Assembly: GCA_029204225.1 (NCBI GenBank)
Contig: CM055107.1
Span: 47,872,585 to 47,936,584 of the forward strand
Origin: Diphasiastrum complanatum
Taxonomy: Eukaryota > Streptophyta > Lycopodiopsida > Lycopodiales > Lycopodiaceae
Direction of reading: 5' to 3'
DNA length: 64,000 bases
Below are positions 22,729 through 34,690 of the stretch, in pieces (position 1 is the stretch's first letter; every line of letters starts with the position of its first letter). Below the pieces are notes generated by a model. The model was not told where the DNA came from and did not search any database. It saw only the letters and a program-made list of their open reading frames with translations. Both the position numbers and the translations under genes were made by a program.

Positions 22729-23378
22729 TGTGAAAGATTTCAGATCTTTAAGATCCAATCTACTTGAATGATCTTTGGTTAGAAAGAGAAATACACTACC
22801 AATTTCACCAATGTAGAAAAATCAGCATCTACACACAATTTGAGATGCAAACACTAATAGAACTTGATCAAACTTGAATGAAATGATTATGTACTGTTGC
22901 TGTCCGTACAAAACCAGCAAGCTACTGTATTTCACACGTGTGGATCCAGAAATAGCAAATATAGATCATTCTACACATAGAATTGCAAGCAATCACCAAG
23001 ATAGTGCACCAATGGATAGTAGAATCCAAGAGAACCATGTATAAGCATGAAATGAGATAGAGAAGAGAGGAGATGACTCTCTCCACGAGCTACATCCTTT
23101 GATAGCAGGTCCAAACCCTATTTGGACACTTGGCTTTCCCACCAAAATGCTAACCCTACCAATTTTGGGTCTAGATTCAATGTACCCAACTTATTCAAAT
23201 TGAATCTACTCAAACTCGCATTCTATCTTTCACCCACTTTCAAAAAGTGTTTATTCAAATGAAATTTAGACTAATGAACTTTGAAAAGTCAACCTCTAAG
23301 TCTAAAACAAGTTTTGGCCTCAATATGCCAAATATGGAAATATTGCAAAATGTGATGAAACTAGTTGAATCTTTCACA
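22729..23378 (-). repeat. 5' LTR of the non-autonomous copia element
   Basis: 650 bases with ends TGTGAAAGAT/ATCTTTCACA. It contains CACACGTGTG at 22933-22942, a G-box-type palindrome that could act in the LTR promoter. Followed by target duplication GGCTA. Confidence 0.95.
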
Positions 23379-23383
23379 GGCTA

Positions 23384-26265
23384 TTCCAAAATGAAGATCT
23401 GAACCTAACTGGATCAGTTGACCATAGTAAGGCCGTAAACCTTAGTGATGCCAAAAACTATCGGTCATAAAACGGGTGTTTTGTCAGAAATTTGAGATAT
23501 TAGTCATGACCCCTTTTTGGATATATCAAATTTACAAAACCGGAAACCCGACAAGCTATTTCTTTATAGAAGATATATTGGTGAATTTCTTAACACATTT
23601 ATTAACCCAAAAATTTGTGATTCCTTGGAAGGTAATACTGATTACCCGTTGACCATGGATGATGTCAGAGAAATGGTTAATGAAACCATTTTCTAAACTT
23701 AGTTTCTCTACTTAAATATTCAAGAAATCCTTTTCTGATTTACGGGTCAATTCTCAAGCTTGGTAATAACAAAGATCTTTTGTTAAAGTCATTGTGTTGG
23801 GACATCATTGGTGTTTACTTACAATGATGCAACACTTCTTTTGGCTTTCAATATTTTCTTGGATCTCTTCTTAGACTCTTCTCCTAGGCAAATCTTGATT
23901 GATCTGCACCCCTTAGAAACTTGTGTGGTTTCTTGTTAAAAAGGGGGAGAAGTAGGAAGAGAAGAGAATCATCAAGGAGAAGCATCTGTTAGAGAATCCA
24001 AGAGGAATATGTTATAGATGACAAACCTATTTTAGAGATCAAAAACGATAGGATATTCAGATATTATAGAATTCCTTTAAGGATTATAGTAGATTTCTGG
24101 TTTAAAGATTTAAGAAGGGAAATTTTTTTGAAAGTACTCTTGCAATAGAAAAGTGGCTGATAACAAGTCCGATTGATTTGTGTCAGAACTTGGTAATTCT
24201 ATTGCAAGATGGTGGTTGTTGAACCCTATTCCTTGTTGAAAATAGTCAACTTGATCTTAGTATGGACTGAGATTCATGGGTTGATGCAAGGAAGGAAATT
24301 CATGCTAACAATATATTCTTTTGAGTGAATCTCCAGTTGAGATTTTGGATGTGAAATAGCACTCTTTGAGAAATATTCTCTCTTAGAGGATAACCAAGTT
24401 ATAGGATTCTCGGTTATGAAAGTGTTGTGTACAGATCTGGAGTTATCTGTAGAGATATGCTATGTGGTGAATCTTTGTAGGATCATTAAAACTTTTGGTA
24501 CAAACTCATAATCCTGTGGATCTACAAAGTATTATGTGAACTAAGTTTATTTGCATGCATAAACTAGTTGTTAGTACATAGGCATATTGATGAGAATTGT
24601 GTTTAAGACAATTTCTCGCTGGGTTATAGTAGTTTCTCATTGAGAATTGCTTATTGACCTAGAATTGATTTAGAATCAGGTTAAATGTGGTGTTTTGGTA
24701 CTACACCGAGACATTTAAATATTTTCTAAATCCGATACAACTGATCGAGTCAGAAGCGTTACTTCTGAGTTAGTTGATGAAAATCAACAATAGAAATCTT
24801 ATTTATGATATTATTATTGAAATGTATTGCTTATAAGTCACAGCATTTATGAATCATTTTGGATTCATTTACAGATGGGTGTGCATACAATACCTGAAAA
24901 AATTTAAACTTATTTCTTCCTGTTCGGAAAGAATGTAATGCTATCCCGAAAGACTCAGGAGAGTTGGATACTTATTTGCCAAAAGTTAGAACTTCTCATA
25001 ATGAGGTTTTGGTAAATCTTAATTTATTCTAAATTAGAACTTAAGAGGAAAACCTAGATGTATTCTAGATTAAGATCCTAACTTCGGAAGGACACTTTGT
25101 GCCATGTCTAAAAGAAGGGCATTTTTTAGATTACAATCCTTATATTGGCACTGTGTGTGAGTTGTGAAAGTCTGGAACTTTTCACATGGAAAGGACTTTC
25201 AAGAACAACTCCTGTGTCTTTTAAGAATTGTAATGCACTCTCATGATGTACTCTTATGATATGGTATGGTTTTGGGAATTTGGAGAGTTGGGATTGTTGA
25301 ATCTTAACTAAGATTCTAGGATATACCTAATCCATAAGAAAGGATTGTGATTGGTAGATTACCCCGGATGAATAAACAAGATAGTGGAATTTTGGTAATG
25401 ACTGGCCATCTTACCAAATCGACTATTTTTATTTGGGTAAAGACCACGTCATTATTTGAGTATCTGTTTTGGCTTTACGGATTACCAAAGTGGCATTATG
25501 AACATTCGTGATTCAAAGTTTGCTGGTCACTTTTGGTCGGCCGTATTTGCTAGACTAGATATGACTCTGAACTTAAAGTTCTTCTAATCATTGGTAGTTA
25601 CCTTCTTTTATTGAGTGTAGGATAAGAATTCGATGAATTATGATTGACAAATCATAGTTCAGATTCTAGTTATACTTGATCGGTTAAAAGAAGGATTACC
25701 TACAAGATCAGAAGATCAGTTAGATATCTATTCATATTTTCTCCTCGAAGAGGTAAGCACCTTGATGGAGATTGGGTTATAGTAAGTATTTGGCTACCGG
25801 TTATAGTCTATGCGTGCTTACATATAGTTTTAAACCTATATCACCCATTGCGGTAAAGACTCAGGCATTCTAGTTTTAGAAAGTAGCTTCTTTCCTACAT
25901 GATGTGCAGGAAATGCTACGAATTGCATGTGAGAATGTCTAGTGTACCCAAGATGGGTACCGTCATTATGCAAGTCTAAAAAGATCACCAAGAGACTTCC
26001 AAGTGGGGGACTGGGTATTTTTTGAGATTCTTGATGGATTCAAGTGTAATGTGTACTAGCTAGCATTACTAATTGTCCCCTAGATATAGAGGACCGTTTA
26101 AGATCTTGAAAAAGATCGGATTCTTAGCTTACCAATCAGAACTCCTGGATGGATCTCAAGTGTATCTCATATTTCACGTAAGCTGTCTCTGAAAGAGTCT
26201 ACATGAAGGAGAGCATCTTAGATCTGGAGATCGATTGGACCTGTTGGATGAATGATCAAGCGTGT
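23384..26265 (+). pseudogene. Ty3/gypsy pol relic, mainly integrase at its end
   Basis: Heavily decayed. Near 25400-25560 the integrase core can be followed across frames: VMTGHLTKSTIFIWVKT, YGLPKWH, then DSKFAGHFWSAVFARL. Near 25930-26200 the C-terminal region gives GYRHYASLKRSPRDFQVGDWV, GPFKILKKIGFLAYQ and FHVSCL, matching the usual F-x-V-G-D-x-V and the GPF ... FHVS pattern. The earlier part (23400-25300) is too decayed to assign. The mirrored right-arm copy ends at 50283. The stretch 25719-26265 is unique to the left. Confidence 0.65.
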
Positions 26266-26272
26266 TTAGGTT

Positions 26273-26551
26273 ATGACATTGCAATCATCAAACGATATTA
26301 CGAGGATCCCTTACGATGGTCCAACGTGGAAGCATGTGGATGGTACTTGGCATGAGTTTAGGGATGAGCCTCGCCATTTGCTTTTGGGGTTGGCGATGGA
26401 TGGTGTGAATCCATCGGATTGCGGTCCACATCATGGTCCACTTGACCAATTTTCCTTGTTAATTACAACATTCAAAAGTGTCATCCATGCATCCACAATG
26501 CATTGTCTTTTTGTACTGAACGAGAAAGAACAAAATGTGTTAGAGATGTAA
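26273..26551 (+). pseudogene. CACTA TNP2-type transposase scrap (plus strand)
   Basis: ITRIPYDGPTWKHVDG followed by FRDEPRHLLLGLAMDGVNP matches the TNP2 pattern (HPxDxxAWKxFDxxxPxFAxDxRNVRLGLxxDGxNPF). Only about 60 residues are recognisable; the rest of the 92-residue frame is unassigned. It has opposite orientation to the TNP2 fragments that follow, which points to a rearranged insertion. Confidence 0.75.
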
Positions 26552-26639
26552 CAAACATGTATAAAATTACATGTAAAAATAGCTTAACATCACATTCTTG
26601 AATATTTGCCTCGGGTTTAAAAGATGGTTCATCAACAAT

Positions 26640-27300
26640 TCCCCCCAATATGGAAATTCATAAAATATCGATAACCTCTTCATGCCAAGAGGGAGTTATC
26701 CTAGATCTTGATTGGATCTCCAAATCACTTGCCGCCAATATTAACAAACAAACACACACATTTAATTGAGAGTGGGGACATTGACCAACAGCGATCGGGT
26801 GGAAGGCATCGAGTGTGGCCCTCATAGACCATCTTTCATGGAGATTGTGAGTGACGTGCTTGCGAATACTCGCCACAAACGGGGCATGCATTGTAGCCAC
26901 TAGTTTGGAGCCCTACATTGAAACAAAACAACCGAGTTCATTGTGAGTGTAATGTTCGAATCGAAAGAAAATTTGTGAATACACATTAGATTTGATACCA
27001 TCAATCAAACCAATAGCAACAATATATTACCGAAACATTCTCCATATCTAGGAAAGTCATGCATCATCCACATCAGGATCCCCTTTACCAAAAAATCTCT
27101 TTGTGTGTGTGGTCTTCATATATCCATCACTTGAACTCCTTGCCATAGAATCTTCAGGTCATCTGCCATGGGAGCCATATACACAACCATACTTTTGGCC
27201 TTGCATTTTTCCATGATAAGAAGGGCAAGCATTAGGTGCCCCTTCTTGATAGTTAGCCATGTGGAATGTACTGAGAAAAATATAAACACCTATTATTGTC
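26640..27300 (-). pseudogene. CACTA TNP2-type transposase fragment (minus strand)
   Basis: Across frames: a decayed IPWKNARPKVWLCIWLPW (compare LIPGPxxPGxxIDVYLxPL) near 27180-27225, the WTIxDFPxYG region reduced to CMTFLDMENV near 27040-27070, then GLQTSGYNACPVCGEYSQ near 26860-26915 with the Cys pair of the family, and KMVYEGHTRCLPPD after it. The order fits minus-strand reading. It contains several stops and frame changes. Confidence 0.65.
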
Positions 27301-27319
27301 ACAACAACAAATAACTGCC

Positions 27320-27620
27320 TTTTGCCATGGAAATTTTCCACGCCATGCGATGCCTTAGTCAATTTCGGTGAAATATTGAGGTTGTGGCAGAGCACACATG
27401 GCTTTGCCACAAAAAAACCTCCAACAACACCGCAGAGCCAGAAATTTGGGGCCGTGGTCCCGCATTTTTTCAAAAATAAGTCGACATGGCTAAACCACGC
27501 GTGGCTCTGCCACGCTCTCATTTCTGGCCGACTCCCTACCGGCCGTTCACTCCCCATATGTCAGTAATTTCAACAAAAAAAAATAGGCATGGCAGTGCCA
27601 CGCGTGGCAAATTATTTAAG
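27320..27620. repeat. Cluster of short palindromic GTGGCxxxGCCAC motifs
   Basis: Repeated variants in both directions: ttgtggcagagcac, catggctttgccac, ccacgcgtggctctgccacg and catggcagtgccacgcgtggc. En/Spm (CACTA) elements have short subterminal motifs bound by their transposase, and TNP2 fragments flank this cluster. That function is inferred. I do not find a convincing CACTA terminus. Confidence 0.5.
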
Positions 27621-28099
27621 TATTTCCATTTTATTTAAAAGTGAATGAATTTGAAGTACCTAACTATGTTAAATTGAAAATTCGCGCGAAGTAGTTATTA
27701 AACAATCTAAAATGATAATGGAAAATTAAGTCATAATTTTGGTGAGTTATTTTTAAAGCTCATAAGCTTGGCATTAATTGAATTACGAGCAGCCATAGGG
27801 AGCATGAAATTGAAGTTATTTGAACGTACTAAACACAAGATTACTCTAAGTTGATCAATCTAATAACAATGCAATCTCGATCTAATCATATATCTATAGC
27901 CTTTGGTTGAATCGGCTATGCATTCGGTCAATGTGCTAATTGCAATATATAGAGGACCAATAAAGACAAAGTGTCAGTGCCAAGGATGATGTAAAAAACC
28001 TTAATAGCATAGAGAAAGTCCATGATCAAAAAATTCATTAATATTCGCATAGTTTAAATTTTTGATATCAATTCAAACATTAGTCTTCGAAATTGTTCT
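27621..28099. other. No gene recognised
   Basis: AT-rich spacer. No frame or repeat that I can support. Confidence 0.5.
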
Positions 28100-30250
28100 A
28101 TTATTAAAAAAATAAAAAACATGAGAACCTTAGTCAAATTGGTAAGCTCGATTAAATCCATGAATTTTTATATCTGTACCTGGAGTGTACTGAGCCAGCA
28201 ATACCAACTTCTTGAACCAAGTGCACCAATAGATGCACTTGTATGTCTAAAATAGAAGTCAAAAAATCCCTCTCAAACATACATACAGCCTCCACCATGT
28301 CTTCATGTTTTTTTTTGCATGTCCGGCTCGCAAATTTCCTTGTTGCATATCCATCTACATCATGTATATAATATATGTTTCATTTTGTCATTTGTTGTTA
28401 TTGCAAATGAATCCATCTAAAAACAAACAAATAATATAAAGATGTATAAATACCTCACAACCATTGCTAGTTTGTAAATGGTCTCATGAAGATGCCCTAT
28501 TACACAACCAGAATGCACATTGGAAATATATATTCAAGCATTTTCAACCAGTCATGAGATTATGGACCATGAAGCTTTCCATCTGCTATGAATGATGTTC
28601 GCAATGAATGAGCAAAATTTGTTGGTGTTCTCATCTCATAAATAACTGATCACACATACTTGTACTCTTCTTTACTAAGAATCCAACTTGCTCTTGGAAT
28701 ACTATGGGTATTATTTTCATCTGCACCCAACTTTGGCCAATACTCTTTTCTTGTTTTTGATAGTTGCAAGTCCTCTCAGGCATGTATACTATCTTTATCA
28801 CCCGCCATGTGTTTCCATATTGATTCGGCCACATTTTTAAATATGTGCATATGATCAAGCAAATGATTGATCAACATATTATTTGAATATGGTATACAAT
28901 GAAAAATAGATAGTCTTTTCATACCATTTATTGGCTTAGTCTCGGATTCAATCCAAAGTTTGTGCCAATCTGCCATTAACATTTTTGTTGGAGGATTTCT
29001 TGTCTCTTGTCTTCCCCCAAATCCTCTTTTTTGTGTATTCCTGAATGGATGATCTTCAGGCAAATATTTTCGATGATTTTTATATACAACTTTTTTCAAA
29101 TGGCATGAGTGTCGATTATCAATATTTGGTCCACAAATGAGACACGCATGATGTCTAGAAGTTGTAAAGCCTAATAAATTCAAACAAATAAACATAAGCA
29201 TGTTCCACAATATAATAACATGAAATTATTAACAAATAGGCATGTTCCACAATACAATAACATGAAATGATTACCTGAACAATCACCCAATCCTGGATAG
29301 TCATGCATTGTCCACGTTAAAATGGCACGCATCTTAAAATTTCTTTTTTGGGGCTAACGTGAGATGTCTTAGCATTGGACCCCTTTCCAAAGTAGTTCTA
29401 ATTGCTCAATCAAGGGTGCAAGGTAAACATTCATATTTTTCACTTTATGTTTTCCAGGAATAAGAAGTGCTAACATTAGATGACCTTTTTTATGCTCAAC
29501 CAAGGTGGTATGTTATAATTCACCAAAACCATGGCCAAGTAGACCATGTGCTTGCTTTCACGGAAAAGGGATTCACGCCATTCGTTGTAAGCCCAAACCA
29601 CACATTTCTAGACTCACCTGCAAAACTTGGATATTGTTTGTCAATGTGTTTCCATGGAGTGAATTTGAGGGAACTCTCATTATCTCATCTAAAGAATAAT
29701 GATTTGCATGCCAATTTATAAGCTCTACAAGGGACTTGCAACGAAACATTCGTTTGGATCGTGGAATCACTTGAAAATGTCGTAGCACCTTGCATGGAAT
29801 ATTAGTCCCTTGTAAATCATCTCTATAACAAGTGTCACATATTAGACATCTCCTAAGTGTTGAAACTCACCTCGATACAATATGCAATCCTTTGGACATG
29901 CATGATGCAATTTGTAGTCCATTACCAATGACTTTAACATCTTACATGCCTCGGATCTTGTCTCCAGCATAATGTTTCCTTCTGGGAGTATCTTACACAA
30001 TAATATGTACAAAACCAAATGAATCTACCTAGTACATGTACAGTCAAAACTTGCTTGCAAGACAAAATACATTACACCACATCATGACGATCGTATACAT
30101 CATCTATTAAATTATCCATGATTTCATTTTCATCATGCATAAATGCATCGTTGTCTACACTTGAACTTGATTCAAAAGAGCTACGATGACGTTGAGGCCG
30201 ATCTGCATAATCATGAGCTTGCCTTTATATGTAGACCATCATACGCCATC
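28100..30250 (-). pseudogene. CACTA TNP2-family transposase, long decayed copy
   Basis: Reading down the minus strand: an acidic N-terminal stretch (NEIMDNLIDDVYDRHD) near 30080-30140; FRCKSLVELINWHANH and MRVPSNSLHGN near 29640-29760; LVNYNIPPWLSIKKGHLMLA and LLIPGKHK near 29450-29530; AILTWTMHDYPGLGD near 29290-29330; HHACLICGPNID and YLPEDHPFRNTQ near 29040-29160; IPYSNNMLINHLLDHMHIFK near 28840-28900; SHDWLKMLEYIFP near 28520-28560. This is the TNP2 domain order. The transposase would cut and rejoin CACTA element ends. Frameshifts and stops occur throughout, and some breaks could be introns. Confidence 0.85.
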
Positions 30251-31311
30251 CTAAATGGTTGTAGAAGGCCACAAAGCTCCTCAAGTGGAGGAGCAAGAAT
30301 CTGGGGCTCGAGAGACCGAGTTCGAGATTTTTATAAAGGATTATCTCCGGCCGAAAGGAATAAAATGAAATTTCTATGCCTTTTCAAAGGAGAATCCAAA
30401 CAAGAGAGGGTGCCGCAAGATGCACCAAGTGAAGAATCTGCCAACCATTATTATGATGTTAACGAGGATGGTAGTGTTATAAAAAATGTATGAGGCAATG
30501 TTGTAATTTGCCGAATTAGAGAGCTTGCCATGAAATACTTTGGAAATGACTTGTTTAACCCTTGGGCTAATCAAGATGAGGACAACAAAGATAGAATCAT
30601 TGCTATGTTGCATAAAGAGTTTAATCAAGGTGGAAAATTTGATAGAAATTGGGCCTTAACCAATATGTGCACTCATATTGGGCACAAACGACAAGCCGCA
30701 AGGAGGATGATTAGAGTAGGAAGGCGGAGGCCCGGTTGGGCTCCAAAAAAGATTGGCGCAAAGTTGCAGTGGAACAAAAAAATCCCAATCCCGATCGGTT
30801 TGCGCAACAAAGGGAGTCTACGTGGTCAAGGATTGCCCTATTGGGGCAATCACATCTTGGTTCGGGGGGCAAAGCCAATACTCAAGCCCAATTTGTAAGT
30901 AGTTTTCTTTTTATTTCATTCTAAGTAAATTTATAATGTTTTTATTTTATGTTATTGTTTTATTAACTAATCAATGTTGGTTTTGTGACTTTAGAGTAAT
31001 GATTTCGGAAGGCCTTTTACGAAAGCCGAATACAAGATCAGGTATAAACAAGGATACTCGGCTTTGGTGCATCACATGAAAGAAAAAGGGATATTGCCAT
31101 TGGTAAGAATTAGTTTTTTATTGATTTTTGTGCTTTAGAATTACTACATCTAAAAGGTGTTTAATCTAATGCTTGTATTTTTTGAATTTTGTAGAGAGGA
31201 TCCCCATCAAGCGCACCAAGCAGAGAGGCCGATGATGAAAACGTTCCATTGGATCAAGGGGAGGAAGAAGAAGGTGAAGCTGAAGATGCAAATTCCATTG
31301 AAGATAATTAA
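30143..31311 (+). pseudogene. Plant transposon-associated protein with three exons, two small lesions
   Basis: Exon 1 (start uncertain, 30143 or later, to 30894) reads SRDRVRDFYKGLSPAERN, RELAMKYFGNDLFNPW, GKFDRNWALTNMCTHIGHKR, RRPGWAPKK, DWRKVAVEQKNPNPDRFAQQ and GQSHLGSGG. Introns 30895-30994 and 31103-31194 are GT-AG, and all joins are phase 0. Exon 2 (30995-31102) gives DFGRPFTKAEYKIRYKQGY. Exon 3 (31195-31311) is acidic and ends SIEDN. The DWRxxAxxxKxxPxxFAQQ ... SHLGSGG pattern is common in plant proteins tied to Ptta/En/Spm transposons (compare PF03004). Lesions: TGA at 30491-30493, which could derive from CGA, and a frame change explained by one missing A in the run at 30745-30750. It is divergent to the TNP2 copy at 28.1-30.25 kb. 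Confidence 0.7.
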
Positions 31312-31528
31312 GTATCTATTTAGTTTATCATGTAATGTGATAGATAAGTTGGGGCTTTTGATACCCCATTTTCGAATCTATGTACTCTTTCTTTATCATA
31401 AGTATAAAAGTTTTTTGTAATTTTGTACATGATTGTCTTTGTATCAATTTTGTATATGATTGTCTTTGATATTTAACATCAGAGTCTTCTTTAGTATAAT
31501 ACTACGCAAAATTTTGACAACAAAATTT
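31312..31528. other. 3' flank of the transposon-associated gene
   Basis: AT-rich. It may contain the 3' untranslated region. No other feature seen. Confidence 0.4.
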
Positions 31529-31834
31529 CTACATCAAATGGGTTCCGTAATACAGAGCCATAATCAAGCTGAACACGTATAAACTTGTGCATAATATCAA
31601 CAACATTGTCAATACTCTGAACGCCAGAAGATTGCGAACCAATGGATTATTGTATTCTCTAGAACTAGGTTCTTTTTGTTCTGGTTCTACTTCTTTAGAT
31701 AACATCTCTTCCATGTTGGAAAAGTAATTAGTAGGAGGAGAATGTTTAGAGGTAATACCAGAGTCTTCATCGATATTGGGGGCAACATTATTACCCATCT
31801 TTTGATTATGCGTCCGCCTCTGATTAAGCCACAA
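31529..31834 (-). CDS. Small putative membrane protein, unrecognised
   Basis: A 101-residue minus-strand frame. The N-terminal half is polar and acidic (MGNNVAPNIDEDSG from the second Met). The C-terminal part has one strong hydrophobic segment, LLAFRVLTMLLILCTSLYVF, followed by SLIMALYYG. I do not know the family. It lies between a transposon gene and a gypsy gag. It could be an exon of a host gene or part of an element. No splice or promoter evidence. Confidence 0.3.
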   Translation of the reverse strand: MWLNQRRTHNQKMGNNVAPNIDEDSGITSKHSPPTNYFSNMEEMLSKEVEPEQKEPSSREYNNPLVRNLLAFRVLTMLLILCTSLYVFSLIMALYYGTHLM

Positions 31835-31923
31835 TCAGCCATTTTGATAGAAACAAGAGAGAGAGCATTGTGAGCAGAAGATTGAGATTGAAACGTTGAA
31901 GGTATTAACGATTCGCAGATCAA

Positions 31924-32464
31924 TTGATGGATTTATAAAGAAAAAGATTATTGATTGAAAGATAATCCTAGAAGATTTTATATCATGCAATCAGTCTTTC
32001 TGACAAAATCGTAATATATCTCAAAAGACATGAGCAATAATGAGATGAAAATACCACTTGTCTGTACGCACTTGTTGATGCACGAGATCGTGTGAAGAAA
32101 GGATTACCATTTCTCCACGTGTTGAATTTCTTTCGATCAATTTTTGTTAGGAATCGAATTTCTATTGGATCAAAAATATTCAAACCAATCCGATCCGACC
32201 CAAAGTCGATGGACTTGTCCAAAACTATTCAATTTTCGACCCATCAATTTTTTTTTTTGTAAAATCGATTTTCGATCTTTTAAATGTTAAAGTTACAAAA
32301 TCCAACCTTTATGTACTTTTATGTTCAAAGACCAACATTGGAGAGAAAGACAAAGAAAGAAAATAGAAGAAAGACGAAGGCGCAGAGAACAGGAATGAGA
32401 ATTAAATTGGGATACTCGAAGAAGGAGACTTGATTACAAGGAGTCTTCCACATCAGAAAGTGAA
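31924..32464. other. No gene recognised
   Basis: AT-rich sequence upstream of the gag frame at 32465. It may contain the leader or LTR of that element, but I see no PBS or paired LTR. Confidence 0.4.
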
Positions 32465-33760
32465 TTGGAAAAAGAAAAATCACCCAATCCACCCCTTGAT
32501 CGGGACGACAAAGATAAAGAAGATATGGTTGCTCCAGGATTGTCTTCTTCTAAAATCCGGTATGATTATTTTAAGGGAAAAGCCTTAGAAGGTGCAGATA
32601 GCTATGTGTCTCAATTTGAGTCTATTGCAACAAGCAATAGAGAAATTTTAGATGCTGACAAACTAAGAATATTACCTGGACTTCTCAAAAAAGAAGCCAG
32701 AACATGGTACAGCCAGATCAAATATGCTCTGTTAACAACTTGGGGAGATTTAAAAACCCAATTCGTGAAGCAATTAAGAAAAATTGGTTATTCAACACGA
32801 ATACTTGCCCAATTGAATTCAATCAGGCAAAAAGAGAAAGAATCTCTAAGGAAGTATACTCGAAGGGTCAAAAAACTAATTGGGCAACTGAGTGGAGTAT
32901 ATCTAGTAGCCATGAAGATTGAATGGTTCTTGAGGGGATTACCCAAAAGAATAGATCGATATTGCAGGTATGGACCTATGGAAAGCCTTGAGCATGTGAT
33001 TGCTACGGCAGAGAATTATGAGACTTCTCGAATATGGAGAAGCCGAAGGTCAAGGAAAGAGTTTATTAAAAAGAAAAAGAATAAATATTCTTCAGACGAC
33101 CAGGATCGGAGACTAGTTCATCATCAAGTTCTAGTTCGGATTTGGATAGTTTGAGTGAAGATGAATCTCCAAGGAGAACTTCAAAATGCCATAAGACATG
33201 AACAAAAAATCCAAAGAAGAGCAATCGGAAATAGTAGACCTTATGGAAAAAGGAAGTATCCAAACTTGAAAGAAAATTTGTGGATTTGAAAGTTCATATT
33301 CTTCAACCGAAGAATAAAAGAAAATCTCCCAATATAGTAAGAAAGTCAAATGCATGGTGTACAAAGTGCAATAAGGAAGGTCACCATTATTCGGAATGTA
33401 AAGCTAAAATGCAAGTTTCCTATGAGGAAGGAAATTTTAACAACGAACTGGTTTATTTAATGGAGGTAGATCCTAGTGAGACTATATATGAAGTACAAGC
33501 TTCTAATCCGAGAACTACTACTACACCAGTCTCTCCTTCATACAGACCTCCTGTGAAAAAATTTATTCCAGTGTAGAAGTATATACCCAATCAGCAGAAG
33601 AACAATGTCCAAAGGACAAAGCAGATACCTACCTATTTTAATTGTGGAACACCTGGACATTATTCCAATGAATGCCCTGAACCGAAGAAACAGATTGGAT
33701 ATGTACCCTTGTGCGGAAATTGCAAAGGTGAAGGACATGTAACCCTATACACTTCTTAAA
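32465..33760 (+). pseudogene. Ty3/gypsy-type gag with three zinc knuckles
   Basis: The first frame (32465-33154, 229 residues) has the capsid pattern: YFKGKALEGADSYVSQFESI, LPGLLKKEARTWYSQI, TTWGDLKTQFVKQL and FLRGLPKRID. After a frame change, 33280-33576 gives zinc knuckle 1, WCTKCNKEGHHYSEC. A TAG follows, then in the same frame knuckle 2 (FNCGTPGHYSNEC) and knuckle 3 (CGNCKGEGHVTLYT, last Cys lost). Nucleocapsid knuckles bind the element's RNA. The reading ends at about 33760, where a CT/CA microsatellite begins. Protease and pol are missing. Three knuckles ending in GYVPLCGNCK occur in some plant gypsy lineages. Confidence 0.8.
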
Positions 33761-33794
33761 TCTTAAATGAAACACACTTATTCTTTATCTCTCT

Positions 33795-34192
<398 letters not shown>

Positions 34193-34364
34193 TTAAAAAT
34201 ACAAAACATGAACTTCAAAACTTTATAAATCATCAAGCACTAACCTCAAAGCATCGATAGGATGAGGAGCATCAACATCCATGCTCAAATCGCTCCAAGA
34301 TCGCTCCAAGCTGCAAGAACAAAAGTGAGAACAAAGCAGAAGGATCGCGGGAATCCAAAATGAA

Positions 34365-34690
34365 AATAGACGTCGGAATCCAACATCCAAAAAAGAGGTC
34401 AAAATTCGACGTTCATGTTTGTAGGCCGCACATGTCAGTCACAGGACCGTGGATCGTGCATCAGATTGCCGACGCAGACGTCGGAATACGACAGTCATGT
34501 CCGATGCGAAGTCTTTTTTTTTTTTAAAGGTATGATATGTCATGTCCATCTCTGCAGGTTGCATTCCGACATGTTGGATTCCAACGTCAACTTTGAAAAT
34601 TCGTTGTTGCCTAAATTTGCTGATCACCGAAGGTCCATTTTCAAATCTTTTGCTTGGATGTCGGAATTCAACGTGTCAAAATGCAACGGA
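34365..34690. repeat. Dispersed GTCGGAATxCxAC motif cluster
   Basis: Variants of gtcggaatccaaca occur in both directions: gacgtcggaatccaac near 34370, cgacgcagacgtcggaatacgac near 34470-34492, attccgacatgttggattccaacg near 34563-34587, and tgtcggaattcaacgtg near 34659-34675. The GC content is higher than that of the neighbours. This may be the subterminal region of an unrecognised DNA transposon. Confidence 0.45.

Larger units (their letters stand above)
20353..23378 (-). mobile_element. Non-autonomous Ty1/copia LTR element
   Basis: A complete insertion: paired 650-base LTRs, perfect PBS, 5-base target duplication and a 1726-base interior holding a leader, an unrelated 258-residue frame and the pol end (RNase H). 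It needs enzymes from another element to move. It is inserted in the gypsy relic of the left arm. The right arm carries the uninterrupted sequence, so the jump came after the arms were formed. The near identity of the LTRs agrees with a fairly recent insertion. Confidence 0.93.
14052..25718 (+). repeat. Left arm of a giant inverted repeat
   Basis: The plus strand here is colinear with the reverse complement of 50283-59634. It covers the copia element, its LTR and most of a gypsy relic. Major differences: the 3-kb copia insertion at 20353-23378 only here, two short copia deletions only here, and a 0.5-kb block present only on the right (53422-53938). In a sampled 190-base stretch (17465-17660 against 55735-55930) I counted roughly a dozen mismatches. 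Confidence 0.9.

Noticed and set aside
32465-33760. Endogenous pararetrovirus coat protein instead of gypsy gag
   Set aside because: The capsid pattern and three zinc knuckles fit gypsy gag better, and no viral movement protein or other viral gene is present.
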